Shown: positions 1 through 8,033 of the stretch, piece after piece
Layout: every line of letters begins with the position of its first letter
Numbering within the stretch: position 1 is the stretch's first letter
NCBI GenBank assembly: GCA_904374805.1
Contig: CAJFEW010000006.1
Location: 1-48,280, forward strand
Source: an uncultured Neglectibacter sp.
Lineage (GTDB): Bacteria; Bacillota; Clostridia; Oscillospirales; Acutalibacteraceae
DNA: 48,280 bases
Direction of reading: 5' to 3'
Notes under the pieces: model-generated
What the model was told of the DNA's origin: nothing
Databases searched by the model: none
Seen by the model: only the letters and a program-made list of their open reading frames with translations
Program-made: the position numbers and the translations under genes

Positions 1-122
1 GGACTCGTCTCCTTTCGGGAGGTACTTGGATTTGTGGTAAAACCATTGTACCATCTGGGCTGACGGGTCCTCAACTTTCATTTAACTTTACAGTCCGTAT
101 TTTTTGTGGGGGAGGAATGACC

Positions 123-545
123 ATGACAAGACGAGAAGCCAGAGAGCAGGCTTTCATTCTGGTATTTGAACAGACCGTGCAGGGCGAATCCATGGACGCC
201 ATTTTGCATGACGCCGCCGAGGCGAGAGACTTTGTGCCCGACTCCTTTGCGGAGAGCGAGGCTCTGGGCGTGGAGGCCCATCGGGAGGAAATCGACGCAA
301 TCATTGAGGCCCACATCCGCGGCTGGAACCTGCGCCGTCTTTCCAAGGTGGCCCTGGCCCTTTTGCGCCTTGCAATTTACGAAATGCGGTGGGATAGCTC
401 CATTCCCGCCAGTGTTTCCATCAACGAGGCGGTGGAGCTGGCAAAAGTGTACGGCGGGAAAAACGACGCCCCTTACATCAACGGCGTGCTGGCCTCTGTA
501 GCCAAGGAGATTTCGCCGGAAAAGCAGGAACCCGCCCATGTGTGA
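123..545 (+). CDS. nusB: Transcription antitermination factor NusB
   Basis: NusB is a small all-helical RNA-binding protein that works with NusE (S10) on boxA RNA to promote antitermination, chiefly in rRNA operons. The 140-residue product has the family start (TRREAREQAFILVFEQ), the central WNLRRLSKVALALLRLAIYE helix and the C-terminal SINEAVELAKVYG...YINGVLASVA block. An ATG at 117 directly abuts the GGGGGAGGA ribosome site, so the ATG at 123, six bases further on, is the better start. The last 8 bases overlap the next gene, which implies co-transcription. Upstream bases 1-116 hold no recognisable gene end. Family assignment is firm; only the start is in slight doubt. Confidence 0.95.
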   Translation: MTRREAREQAFILVFEQTVQGESMDAILHDAAEARDFVPDSFAESEALGVEAHREEIDAIIEAHIRGWNLRRLSKVALALLRLAIYEMRWDSSIPASVSINEAVELAKVYGGKNDAPYINGVLASVAKEISPEKQEPAHV

Positions 546-1476
546 GTGCAGCGTGGGGATCGACACCAGCAATTACACCACCTCCGCCGCCCTGTTTGAC
601 GGGACGCAGGTTCTGCGCAATGGCAAAAAACTTCTCCCGGTGAAGCAGGGGGAAAAAGGGTTGCGGCAGAGCGATGCCGTGTTCCACCATGTGCGCCAAC
701 TGCCCCAGGTGCTGGGTCCCCTTTTGGAGGAGCTCCCTCAGCCGCCGGCAGTGTTGGGGGTCTCCGTTTCCCCCACCGGGGAAGAGGGCTCCTACATGCC
801 CTGCTTTTTGGTGGGGAAAAACACAGGGGAGCTTTTGGGAAAAGCCTGGGGCATTCCTGTGGAGCCTTTTTCCCACCAGCAGGGCCATCTGGGGGCGGCC
901 CTGTATTCCGCGGGAAAGTTGGATCTATTGGACCAGTCCTTTTTGGCGTTTCACGTGTCCGGCGGCACCACGGAGGCGCTGCTGGTAACGCCCGACCGGG
1001 AGGGGATTCCCCAGCCCCGTCGGGTGGCAGGGTCTTTAGATTTGAAAGCGGGACAGGCCGTGGACCGGGTGGGCGTCATGCTGGGGCTGCCCTTTCCCTG
1101 TGGACCAGCTCTGGAGAAGCTGGCGCTTGCATGGGAGGGGAAAATCACCTACCGCCCTGTCCTGAAGAGAAACGATTGCTCCCTTTCCGGCATCGAGAAC
1201 CAGTGCCGGGCCCTGTTGGAGCGAGGCGCCCCGCCCCAGGAAATCGCCCGCTATTGCCTGGAGGCTATTGCCGCCGTGTTGGACCGGATGTGTGAAGGAA
1301 TTCTGCGGGAATGGGGACCTCTCCCTGTGGTGTTTTCCGGAGGGGTTTGTTCCAACTCCCTGTTGCGAAAGCGTTTGGGTGACAAATATGGCGCCTGGTT
1401 TGCCGCCCCGGAGTTTTCTTCGGATAACGCCGCCGGCGTGGCGGTATTGGCGTGGAAGAAGAGGTTTGGAAGATGA
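538..1476 (+). CDS. TsaD/Kae1-like (glycoprotease-fold) paralogue
   Basis: This 312-residue ASKHA-fold protein is related to TsaD/Kae1, the catalytic subunit of tRNA t6A synthesis. It keeps an N-terminal GIDTSNYTTSAAL phosphate loop, an HQQGH metal pair (H113, H117), a LKAGQAVDRVGVMLGLPFPCGPALEKLA block matching the TsaD AGEAFDKV...YPGGP region, an FSGGVCSNSLLRKRL segment and a C-terminal SSDNAAG aspartate (D296). It is shorter than a usual TsaD (about 335-340), and the equivalent of SGGHT reads SGGTTE. Such paralogues are annotated as Kae1-like proteins in Clostridia, and a genuine tsaD is expected elsewhere. It overlaps nusB by 8 bases and xseA by 4 (ATGA). The substrate is unknown; a role in t6A synthesis is inference. 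Confidence 0.8.
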   Translation: MCECSVGIDTSNYTTSAALFDGTQVLRNGKKLLPVKQGEKGLRQSDAVFHHVRQLPQVLGPLLEELPQPPAVLGVSVSPTGEEGSYMPCFLVGKNTGELLGKAWGIPVEPFSHQQGHLGAALYSAGKLDLLDQSFLAFHVSGGTTEALLVTPDREGIPQPRRVAGSLDLKAGQAVDRVGVMLGLPFPCGPALEKLALAWEGKITYRPVLKRNDCSLSGIENQCRALLERGAPPQEIARYCLEAIAAVLDRMCEGILREWGPLPVVFSGGVCSNSLLRKRLGDKYGAWFAAPEFSSDNAAGVAVLAWKKRFGR

Positions 1477-2702
1477 AGACAACGGTGCTCACTGTGTCCC
1501 AGGTCAATTTTTTTATTAAGTCCCTGCTGGAAGGGGACGGGCGTCTGCAAAGTGTGTTGGTTTCCGGCGAACTTTCCAACTTTACAGACCATTACCGGTC
1601 CGGGCACTTGTACTTCTCTTTGAAAGATTCCAAATCTGTCCTGAAGGGGGTTATGTTTGCCTCAGCGGCCCGACGGCTGCAGTTTCACCCCAAGGATGGT
1701 ATGAAAGTGCTCATTCGGGGAAGGGTATCCGTATACGAGCCCTCCGGCCAATACCAGCTCTACGCGGAGGACATGCAGCCGGAGGGGGTGGGGGCCTTGA
1801 GCCTTGCCTTTGAGCAGCTGAAGGAAAAACTGGCCCAAGAGGGGCTGTTTTCCCCAGAGCATAAAAAACCGATCCCTCCTTTTCCTGAGAGAATTGGCGT
1901 GATTACATCCCCCACTGGGGCGGCCGTGCGGGACATTTTGCAGATTACTGCCCGCCGGTGGCCCCTGGCCCAGATTGTTTTTGCCCCCGTGTTGGTGCAA
2001 GGGGACCAAGCCGCCGGACAGATTGCCGAAGCTTTGCGGGAAATGGACCGGAAAAAGGCCTGCGATGTGGTGATTGTGGGAAGGGGCGGCGGCTCCTTGG
2101 AAGACCTTTGGGCCTTCAACCAAGAGGAAGTGGCCCGAGCGGTGTTCGACTGCCACATCCCTGTGGTCTCCGCCGTGGGGCATGAGACAGATTACACCAT
2201 CTGCGACTTTGTGGCGGACCTGCGGGCGCCCACGCCCAGCGCGGCTGCAGAGCTCTGTACCCCGGAGGAACGGGAACAGCGCGCACAGCTGCTGGCCTAT
2301 CACCGCTATTTCCACGAGGAAGCGGGAAATTTCGTGGAGTACCTTCGCCAGAGCGTGGATATTTTAGTGGAGTCCTCTCCTCTGGGGTCACCCCAGAGCT
2401 TGCTGGAGCAGCGAAAGGAGAACCTGCGGGATCTTTCCGGCAGGATGCAGGAAACGGTCCAGCGGCGTCTGACCGAGAGGAAAAAAGAGTTTGAAGCGGC
2501 GGTGGGACAATTGCACGCCTTGAGCCCCTTGGGTGTGTTGGCTCGCGGGTATGCCGTGGTCAGCGACGGTAAGGGAAGGGTGCTGAAAAGCGCCGGGGAA
2601 ATCTCTCCGGGAGAAATGGTGCACATTCGTTTGCAAGAGGGCGGTTTGACCGCTCAAGTGATAGAAGGGCAGGTGGAACCCCATGGCAAAATGGAAGTTT
2701 GA
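1473..2702 (+). CDS. xseA: Exodeoxyribonuclease VII large subunit
   Basis: XseA is the catalytic and DNA-binding subunit of exonuclease VII, which degrades single-stranded DNA to oligonucleotides. The 409-residue product begins with an OB-fold domain (TVSQVNFFIKSLLEGD...SGELSNF...GHLYFSLKD), then the conserved core FPERIGVITSPTGAAVRDI, VVIVGRGGGSLEDLWAFN and VSAVGHETDYTICDFVADLRAPTPSAAAEL, then a long coiled coil and the C-terminal LARGYAVV element. The start at 1473 forms an ATGA overlap with the stop of the preceding gene and begins MKTTVLTVSQVN. An in-frame ATG at 1452 lies inside that gene and has no better ribosome site. It overlaps xseB by 20 bases, as expected for coupled subunit synthesis. 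Confidence 0.96.
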   Translation: MKTTVLTVSQVNFFIKSLLEGDGRLQSVLVSGELSNFTDHYRSGHLYFSLKDSKSVLKGVMFASAARRLQFHPKDGMKVLIRGRVSVYEPSGQYQLYAEDMQPEGVGALSLAFEQLKEKLAQEGLFSPEHKKPIPPFPERIGVITSPTGAAVRDILQITARRWPLAQIVFAPVLVQGDQAAGQIAEALREMDRKKACDVVIVGRGGGSLEDLWAFNQEEVARAVFDCHIPVVSAVGHETDYTICDFVADLRAPTPSAAAELCTPEEREQRAQLLAYHRYFHEEAGNFVEYLRQSVDILVESSPLGSPQSLLEQRKENLRDLSGRMQETVQRRLTERKKEFEAAVGQLHALSPLGVLARGYAVVSDGKGRVLKSAGEISPGEMVHIRLQEGGLTAQVIEGQVEPHGKMEV

Positions 2703-2904
2703 AGAGGCAATGCAGCGGCTGCAGGCCATTGTGGAAAAGCTGGAAAGCGGCGAGGAGACGTTAGATAGCTCCATGAAGCTGTATGAGGAGGGCGCGAAGC
2801 TTTCCGCTCAGTGCTATCAAATGCTGGACAAGGCTGAGCAGAAAATAACGGAACTGGCAAAAATTCCAGACAGGGGAGAAGAGAGCGATGAAGCAAACCT
2901 TTGA
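2683..2904 (+). CDS. xseB: Exodeoxyribonuclease VII small subunit
   Basis: XseB is the small helical subunit that binds several-fold to each XseA coiled coil in exonuclease VII. The 73-residue product has the family signature: FEEAMQRLQAIVEKLESGE, then TLDSSMKLYEEG and LSAQCYQMLDKAEQKI. Length is normal. Its start lies 20 bases inside xseA and its end overlaps ispA by 17 bases, so it is embedded in a translationally coupled run. The C-terminal dozen residues are acidic and unconserved, as is common. Confidence 0.95.
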   Translation: MAKWKFEEAMQRLQAIVEKLESGEETLDSSMKLYEEGAKLSAQCYQMLDKAEQKITELAKIPDRGEESDEANL

Positions 2905-3766
2905 GCGCTATTTGACCATGGTGGAGCAGGCCCTGGAAGAGGCGGTGCCCGCCCCGAAGGAAGAGAGTCTGGACCGAACGGTGTGGGAGGCTATGCGCTA
3001 CAGCCTGTTGGTGGGCGGAAAGCGCATTCGTCCGGTGCTGACTTTGGCTTTTGCAGAACTTTGCGGGGGCTCCGCCCAGCAGGCGCTGCCTTTCGCCTGC
3101 GCGGTCGAGATGGTCCACACCTATTCTCTGATCCACGACGATCTGCCCTGCATGGACGACGACGATCTGCGCCGTGGCAAACCCACCAACCACAAAGTGT
3201 TTGGGGAAGCTATGGCCCTTTTGGCCGGGGACGGCCTTTTGACCCGGGCGTTTGAGCAGGCCTTGGCTTTTTCCGGCCCCAGCTCGGATGCCGTTCGGGG
3301 AGCTTCCGTCCTGGCCCGCTGCGCCGGTGCATCCGGCATGGTGGGGGGGCAGTGCGTGGACCTGAGCGCTCAGGGGAAAGAGGTGGATCTCTCCCTGCTG
3401 CAGCAGATGGACCAGGGAAAGACGGTGGCACTGATTTCCGCTGCCTGCCAGATGGGCTGTATTGCTGCGGGGGCCGGAGACGGCCAGCTGGAGGCAGCCC
3501 GCCATTACGCCGAAGGCCTGGGTATGGCCTTTCAGATTCGAGACGATATTTTAGACGTAGAAGGGGACGCTAAAACCCTGGGGAAAAACGTGGGCATGGA
3601 TTCCGCCCGGGACAAGCGCAACTACGTTTCCCTGCTGGGGGTGGAAGAAGCTCAGCGGCTGGTGGAGTCCTACACAGATCAGGCCATCTCCGCGTTGGAG
3701 GCCTTTGCCGGCGACACTGCTTTCCTGCGGGAACTGGCGGTCTCTTTGGCCACCCGGGAAAAATGA
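2888..3766 (+). CDS. ispA: Farnesyl/geranyl diphosphate synthase
   Basis: This prenyl synthase condenses isopentenyl diphosphate with dimethylallyl or geranyl diphosphate to make farnesyl diphosphate, precursor of undecaprenyl phosphate and quinones. The 292-residue protein has the first aspartate-rich motif DDLPCMD (84-90) followed by DDLRRGKPTNH, the second DDILD (219-223), GGKRIRP near residue 45 and a KTLGKNVGMDSARDK C-terminal loop. Length and order are typical of the bacterial short-chain FPP synthases that follow xseB in Firmicutes. dxs and tlyA, which often come next in Clostridia, are absent. It overlaps the following pseudouridine synthase by 4 bases. FPP versus GGPP chain length was not resolved from sequence. 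Confidence 0.93.
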   Translation: MKQTFERYLTMVEQALEEAVPAPKEESLDRTVWEAMRYSLLVGGKRIRPVLTLAFAELCGGSAQQALPFACAVEMVHTYSLIHDDLPCMDDDDLRRGKPTNHKVFGEAMALLAGDGLLTRAFEQALAFSGPSSDAVRGASVLARCAGASGMVGGQCVDLSAQGKEVDLSLLQQMDQGKTVALISAACQMGCIAAGAGDGQLEAARHYAEGLGMAFQIRDDILDVEGDAKTLGKNVGMDSARDKRNYVSLLGVEEAQRLVESYTDQAISALEAFAGDTAFLRELAVSLATREK

Positions 3767-4644
3767 GCCGCGCTCTTTCCTATGTAGTTCCCCCTTCTTG
3801 GGAGGGGAGAACGGTTCAGGACTTCTGCCGCCGGTATCTGGGGCTTTCCTCACGGGCCTTTGTCAAGCAAAAGCATCTGCCGGGAGGACTGCTGCGCAAT
3901 GGGACCCCTTGCCGCAGCGTGGACGTTCTGGCCCAGGGGGATGTGCTGGTGCTGCAGCTGCCCCAGGATGCAGCTGTGTATGAGCCCCAGGAAGGCCCTC
4001 TTTCCGTAGTGTGGGAGGATGAGGACTACCTGGTGGTGGATAAGCCGCCCCATATGCCCATTCATCCTTCCCCGGGACACTCCCGGGACAGCCTGTTGAA
4101 TCGGGTGGCTTTCTACTACGAAAAAGCCGGGCAAACCCCTCTGTTTCGCCCCTTATACCGCTTGGACCGGGATACGAGCGGTTTGGTGGTGCTTGGTAAA
4201 AACAGGGTGGCTGTCTCCTCTGCGCAAGTGGGAAAAAGATACTATGCCCTCTGCCAGGGGACGTTGGCTGGAGCGGGCACGATCCGTGCCCCCATCGGTC
4301 TGGAGCCTGGCAGCAAAATCAAGCGTTGCTGCCAAGAGGGAGGCGATCCGGCGGTCACCCATTGGAAAGCATTGGCCTCTAACGAGGGGCACACGCTGCT
4401 GGAGCTGTCCTTGGAGACGGGGCGCACCCACCAAATCCGGGTGCATTTTGCCAGTTTGGAACACCCGTTGGCCGGGGACGACTTATATGGGGGAAGCCGG
4501 GTGTTGCTTTCCACCCAAGCGCTGCACTGCGGACGGGTGCAGCTTACCTGTCCGCCGTTGGGAGCCGCCCTCCATTGGGAAAGCCCCTTCCCCCAAGAGT
4601 GGAGAGAGGCCTTTCCCTGGGTGCAGACCTGGTCCCCCGCCTAA
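3763..4644 (+). CDS. RluA-family RNA pseudouridine synthase
   Basis: Members of this family isomerise uridine to pseudouridine in rRNA or tRNA. The 293-residue protein has an S4-like N-terminal RNA-binding part (about residues 10-70), then EDEDYLVVDKPPHMPIHPS, the catalytic RLDRDTSGL motif (Asp135) and the LETGRTHQIRVHFASLEHPLAGD block. These three motifs in order define the RluA/RluC/RluD type. The exact target uridine cannot be read from the sequence, so no symbol is given. It overlaps ispA by the 4 bases ATGA. The C-terminal 60 residues (HCGRVQLTCPPLG) are as in the family. Confidence 0.92.
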   Translation: MSRALSYVVPPSWEGRTVQDFCRRYLGLSSRAFVKQKHLPGGLLRNGTPCRSVDVLAQGDVLVLQLPQDAAVYEPQEGPLSVVWEDEDYLVVDKPPHMPIHPSPGHSRDSLLNRVAFYYEKAGQTPLFRPLYRLDRDTSGLVVLGKNRVAVSSAQVGKRYYALCQGTLAGAGTIRAPIGLEPGSKIKRCCQEGGDPAVTHWKALASNEGHTLLELSLETGRTHQIRVHFASLEHPLAGDDLYGGSRVLLSTQALHCGRVQLTCPPLGAALHWESPFPQEWREAFPWVQTWSPA

Positions 4645-4672
4645 GAGAATATCATGGAAAGGAGAATGTCCT

Positions 4673-5539
4673 ATGCCTGCCTGTTTGACCCACTCCTGTT
4701 TTGCCCAGGTGGTTAAAGACCAAAAGGGCGATGCATTTGCCATAGATCCCTGCGCCTACGCTTGGGGAGCTCAAGGGCCGGATTTCTTTTTCTGCCATCG
4801 TTTTCTTCCCTTTCAAAAGGGGGAATCCCTCCAGGCCTATGGCAACCGTCTTCATGAAGAACTTCCCTCTAAGGTGCTGGGGGCGCTGCGAGACTTTTTA
4901 CGCAAGCATTCAGGAAAAGTGTACCGCTCCTATGTGGAGGGGTTTGTGTGCCACTATGCCTTGGATTCCACTGCGCACCCGTACATCAACTGGAAAGCGC
5001 GGGAACTGGTGCGCCGGTTCCCCTGGGAAACACCGGACACGCTGCATGGGGAGATAGAGGCCGCCCTAGATGCCATTGTCCTGCGGTATGAAACGGGTAA
5101 ACTGCCCTCCGAAGTGCGTCTCAAAGACATGTTTCCCAAAAACGAGGCAGTGCAGCGGCAGATTGCCCACCTGTATCGGGAGGTGCTGTTTGCGATGTAC
5201 GGGGAGTCGGTTTCCGAGAAACTTCTGTATCAGGCCACACAGGACGCTCATGGGATTTTTGCCCTTCTGCAGGATCGGTCCGGGCTGAAAAAGCGCGTGG
5301 TGGCTCTTTGGGAAAAAGGGCGGCCTCATGCCATCTCCAGCCATTTTGTTCCTCTCACAGAGCGGGAGGACGTGGACTTTGCCAATGTGGGGCAGGAGCC
5401 CTGGGGATCTGGGCCGGAGCGTTCCCAGCAGGATTTTTTCGCGCTGTACAAGGAAGCTCAGGAACGGGCGTGTGTCATCCTTGCTGGGTTTGACCAGGGG
5501 GATCTTTCCCGCTTGACAGAAGAGAAACCCTTCGGGTGA
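4673..5539 (+). CDS. Zinc-dependent phospholipase C-like protein
   Basis: The 288-residue product resembles the zinc-dependent phospholipase C/S1-P1 nuclease fold found in many Clostridia. Visible features are an early THSCF histidine, a GPDFFFCHRF segment, SYVEGFVCHYALDSTAHPY with two histidines spaced as in the zinc-binding helix, and an acidic HGEIEAALD stretch. No signal peptide is apparent, unlike secreted clostridial alpha-toxins, so an intracellular role is likely and the substrate is unknown. The start at 4673 is set by an AAAGGAG ribosome site about 8 bases upstream; the reading frame extends further upstream only as an antisense-free artefact inside the pseudouridine synthase gene. 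It closes the first operon before the rpmB terminator. Confidence 0.75.
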   Translation: MPACLTHSCFAQVVKDQKGDAFAIDPCAYAWGAQGPDFFFCHRFLPFQKGESLQAYGNRLHEELPSKVLGALRDFLRKHSGKVYRSYVEGFVCHYALDSTAHPYINWKARELVRRFPWETPDTLHGEIEAALDAIVLRYETGKLPSEVRLKDMFPKNEAVQRQIAHLYREVLFAMYGESVSEKLLYQATQDAHGIFALLQDRSGLKKRVVALWEKGRPHAISSHFVPLTEREDVDFANVGQEPWGSGPERSQQDFFALYKEAQERACVILAGFDQGDLSRLTEEKPFG

Positions 5540-5584
5540 CATGGAAAACGCCTTCGCGCCGGTGATTCAGGCTAAAACAAAAAA

Positions 5585-5623
5585 GAATGAGAAAAAGGGC
5601 CATTCCCAAAAAGGGAATGGCCC
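5585..5623 (-). terminator. Rho-independent terminator of rpmB
   Basis: A perfect 11-bp stem (GGGCCATTCCC at 5597-5607 with GGGAATGGCCC at 5613-5623) encloses a five-base loop. On the minus strand the stem is followed by CTTTTTCTCATTCTTTTTTG, a good U-rich tail for termination downstream of rpmB. The plus-strand tail is poor, so use for the phospholipase-like gene is less sure. Confidence 0.85.
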
Positions 5624-5671
5624 TGGTTTCTCAGCCGTGCATATTCAACGGCAAAAGCGCAGGCAGAAATC

Positions 5672-5860
5672 TTACACAGCCCGGGTCACTTTGCCGGAAC
5701 GCAAGCAACGGGTGCAGGCGTACACGCGCTTGGGAGTTCCATTGACGACCGCCTTCACGCGCTTGATGTTGGGCTTCCAAGTCCGGTTGGAACGACGGTG
5801 GGAGTGGGAAACTTTGATGCCAAAGGAAACATCCTTGCCGCAGAAATCACATTTTGCCAT
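5672..5860 (-). CDS. rpmB: 50S ribosomal protein L28
   Basis: L28 is a small 50S subunit protein. The 62-residue product starts MAKCDFCGKDVSFG and contains VSHSHRRSNRTWKPNIKRV and YACTRCLRSGKV. The two CxxC pairs (C4/C7 and C48/C51) make this the zinc-binding form of L28. A strong AAGGAGGTG site precedes the ATG on the minus strand. It has its own promoter (5910-5938) and terminator (5585-5623), so it is monocistronic. In Bacillus subtilis rpmB lies beside spoVM; here spoVM is about 19 kb away. Confidence 0.97.
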   Translation of the reverse strand: MAKCDFCGKDVSFGIKVSHSHRRSNRTWKPNIKRVKAVVNGTPKRVYACTRCLRSGKVTRAV

Positions 5861-5909
5861 AACTGCACCTCCTTAAAAGCGAGATAATTCCAAATTTGCA
5901 ACGAAAAGA

Positions 5910-5938
5910 ATTATAGCAGATTCCACCGGGAATTGCAA
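5910..5938 (-). promoter_or_regulatory. Promoter of rpmB
   Basis: On the minus strand TTGCAA (5938-5933) is followed by exactly 17 bases and a perfect TATAAT (5915-5910), placing a start near 5903 and a leader of about 40 bases before rpmB. It lies back-to-back with the plus-strand promoter at 5956-5984. Confidence 0.8.
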
Positions 5939-5955
5939 GTTTTTTTTCAAAGGAA

Positions 5956-5984
5956 TTGCAGTTTTCCCAGAAATAGGGTATAAT
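5956..5984 (+). promoter_or_regulatory. Promoter of the site-2 protease/scpAB operon
   Basis: TTGCAG (5956-5961), a 17-base spacer and TATAAT (5979-5984) stand 24 bases ahead of the ATG at 6009, which has an AAGGAGG site. A T-rich and A-rich stretch just upstream (5939-5955) separates it from the divergent rpmB promoter and could serve as an UP-like element. Confidence 0.82.
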
Positions 5985-6008
5985 CCCTTTTGAAAAAGGA
6001 GGATTCCT

Positions 6009-6704
6009 ATGCTTTTTGATGTGATTCGAAGCCTGACCGCTGGTCAGCATGTGGACGTTTGGGCGGTATTGGCCCAGGTGATTTCCGTTGTGTTCGTCAT
6101 CTTGTGCATACTGCCCCTGCACGAATTTGCCCATGGCTGGGTGGCAAATAAATTGGGAGATCCCACCGCGAAGCTGGAAGGGCGGCTCACGCTCAACCCC
6201 CTTGCCAGTGTCGACCCTATGGGTGCAGTTGCCCTGATTCTCTTTGGGTTCGGTTGGGCAAAGCCCGTGCCGGTCAACAGCCGTTACTTTAAAAACCCCA
6301 AGCGTGACATGGCCATCACGGCTCTGGCCGGGCCGGTGTCCAACTTGCTGGCGGCGTTGGTGGGGGCGATTCTGGTGGTCTTGATGGAAGTGTTCTCCCC
6401 TTATAATGCGTTCACAGCGTTCCTGTTTAACGTGCTGTCCTATTATGTGGTGGTGAACATCTCCTTGGCTGTGTTCAATCTGATCCCCATGCCTCCTTTG
6501 GATGGGTCCCGTATTGTAGGAGCTTTTCTGAGCGACAGAGCCCTTTCCACCTATTACCGCTACCAAAATGTGTTCGTCATGATCATGTTTCTGCTGCTTC
6601 TGTCCGGCGCCATGTCGGGGCCCCTGTACACGGTGCAGAGCTTCTTCTACCGGATCATCATGTCTCTGGCAGAGGCTCCCTTCCGCCTGTTCGGACTTCT
6701 GTAA
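6009..6704 (+). CDS. Site-2 protease family (M50) membrane metalloprotease
   Basis: This 231-residue integral membrane protein belongs to the M50B site-2 protease group, which cleaves substrates within the bilayer. It has HEFAH (H38, E39, H42) at the end of an N-terminal hydrophobic helix and the third ligand region NLIPMPPLDGSRI in a later helix, with further hydrophobic segments at about residues 95-125 and 185-205. No PDZ domain is inserted, which places it with the short YwhC-like forms rather than with RseP or SpoIVFB. The substrate is unknown. It is first in the operon with scpA and scpB, a common arrangement in Clostridia. Confidence 0.9.
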   Translation: MLFDVIRSLTAGQHVDVWAVLAQVISVVFVILCILPLHEFAHGWVANKLGDPTAKLEGRLTLNPLASVDPMGAVALILFGFGWAKPVPVNSRYFKNPKRDMAITALAGPVSNLLAALVGAILVVLMEVFSPYNAFTAFLFNVLSYYVVVNISLAVFNLIPMPPLDGSRIVGAFLSDRALSTYYRYQNVFVMIMFLLLLSGAMSGPLYTVQSFFYRIIMSLAEAPFRLFGLL

Positions 6705-6707
6705 GCC

Positions 6708-7421
6708 ATGGAAAAGCTGCAGTACCATTTGGAAGTCTTCGATGGGCCCTTGGATCTGCTTCTCTCCCTGGTGGCAAAAAATAAACTGGATATCTACGAC
6801 ATCCCTATTTCCCAGCTGTTGGACCAATATATGGAACAGATTGACCGTATGCGGGAAGAGAATATGGATGTGGCCAGTGAGTTTCTGGAAATGGCCGCTC
6901 GGCTGGTCCAGATCAAAGCGGCTTCTTTGCTTCCCCATCAGGAAGAGGAGGAGGACCCTCGGGCGGAGCTCACCGGGCAGCTGCTGGAATACGAGCAGTG
7001 CAAGCAGGCGGCAGCCGCCCTTGCCAGCCGGTGCACTTTTGACCAGCTCACCCGCTCGCCGGAGCCCATCCCGGTAGACCCCACGTATAAAAGGCTGCAC
7101 GATCCCCGGGAGTTGGCACAAGCTTTAGCGGCGGCCTGGGGCAAAGGGAGAACCCTGCTGCCGCCAAAGCCGGAGAATTTTTCCGCCCTGGTCTCCCGGA
7201 AGATTGTCTCGGTGGCGTCTCAGGCTGTGGCGATTCTCCGGCTGCTGTGGAAGAAAAAGAGCCTTTCCTTTCAAGAGCTGTTTCGCACCAAACACGACCG
7301 TTCGCAACGGGTGGCAGCCTTTTTAGCGGTGTTGGAGCTGGTAAAAAACCGGCGCCTTCGTGTGGAGGGCGAGGGAGACGCCAGCAGAATTCAATTGTTA
7401 GACAGGGGGAAAAAACGCTGA
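6708..7421 (+). CDS. scpA: Segregation and condensation protein A
   Basis: ScpA is the kleisin that bridges SMC heads in the bacterial condensin. The 237-residue protein begins with the typical LEVFDGPLDLLLSLVAKNKLD-type helix pair and contains DIPISQLLDQY, ASEFLEMAARLVQIKA and a C-terminal winged-helix region (VAAFLAVLELVKNRRLRV). It starts 4 bases after the protease stop and its own stop overlaps the presumed CTG start of scpB by 4 bases. The SMC gene itself is not in the window. Confidence 0.95.
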   Translation: MEKLQYHLEVFDGPLDLLLSLVAKNKLDIYDIPISQLLDQYMEQIDRMREENMDVASEFLEMAARLVQIKAASLLPHQEEEEDPRAELTGQLLEYEQCKQAAAALASRCTFDQLTRSPEPIPVDPTYKRLHDPRELAQALAAAWGKGRTLLPPKPENFSALVSRKIVSVASQAVAILRLLWKKKSLSFQELFRTKHDRSQRVAAFLAVLELVKNRRLRVEGEGDASRIQLLDRGKKR

Positions 7422-7960
7422 ACCAGGAAGAACTTACAGGCAAGACCGAAGCCATCCTTTTTGCAGGGGGCGAACCGGTCTCTCTGGATCGTATTGCCCA
7501 GGTGCTGGGCGTGCGCACGCCTGCTATTGAGGAGATTGTTGCCCAGTTGCAGGAAAAATATAACAGACCAACCAGCGGCATCCACTTGGTGCGGTTGGGG
7601 GAAAGCGCCCAGTTTTGCACCAATCCTGCCTATGTCCAGCCGGTTCGGGATGTGTTGGATTTAAAGCGGGGGGCGCCTTTGTCCCAAGCCGCGCTGGAGG
7701 TGCTGGCAGTTATAGCCTATAACCAGCCGGTGACCAAGGCCTTTGTGGAGCAGGTCCGGGGTGTGGATTGCTCAGGTGTAATTGCCAGTTTGCTGCAGAA
7801 AAATCTGCTGGAGGAGCGAGGCCGGCTGGAGCTGCCTGGCCGTCCCTTGCTGTACGGCACCACCGATACGTTTTTGCGCTGTTTTCAGCTTTCCTCTTTG
7901 GAAGAGCTGCCGCCGCCCCCTTCCAGTGAAGAGGAGGACGCCCCTTCTTCGGAAGCGTAA
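7418..7960 (+). CDS. scpB: Segregation and condensation protein B (CTG start)
   Basis: ScpB dimers bind the ScpA kleisin in the SMC complex. The 180-residue product has the two winged-helix domains of the family: KTEAILFAGGEPVSLDRIAQ at the N terminus, and SQAALEVLAVIAYNQPVTKAFVEQVRGVD with LLYGTTDTFLRCFQL in the second. The frame has no ATG, GTG or TTG near the conserved N terminus. The best start is CTG at 7418, seven bases after AGGGGGA and overlapping the scpA stop as CTGA. An in-frame ATT at 7394 is a poorer choice. The next normal start codons would remove part of the first domain. The C terminus is an acidic Pro/Ser tail. Confidence 0.9.
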   Translation: MNQEELTGKTEAILFAGGEPVSLDRIAQVLGVRTPAIEEIVAQLQEKYNRPTSGIHLVRLGESAQFCTNPAYVQPVRDVLDLKRGAPLSQAALEVLAVIAYNQPVTKAFVEQVRGVDCSGVIASLLQKNLLEERGRLELPGRPLLYGTTDTFLRCFQLSSLEELPPPPSSEEEDAPSSEA

Positions 7961-8033
7961 AGCGGTTTTCTTGGCGAAGGAAAACGCTCTCCTGTGAGGA
8001 ACTTCGCATTTTGTTAGAAAGGCTGTGTGACAT

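Noticed and set aside
1-116. Possible end of an upstream gene before nusB
   Set aside because: Two short frames end at about 38 and 63, and a third runs into nusB, but none shows a recognisable C terminus and the piece is too short to choose.
5847-7121. 424-codon antisense frame across the site-2 protease and scpA
   Set aside because: Histidine- and glutamine-rich translation typical of the reverse strand of a GC-rich gene, covering two well-supported genes.
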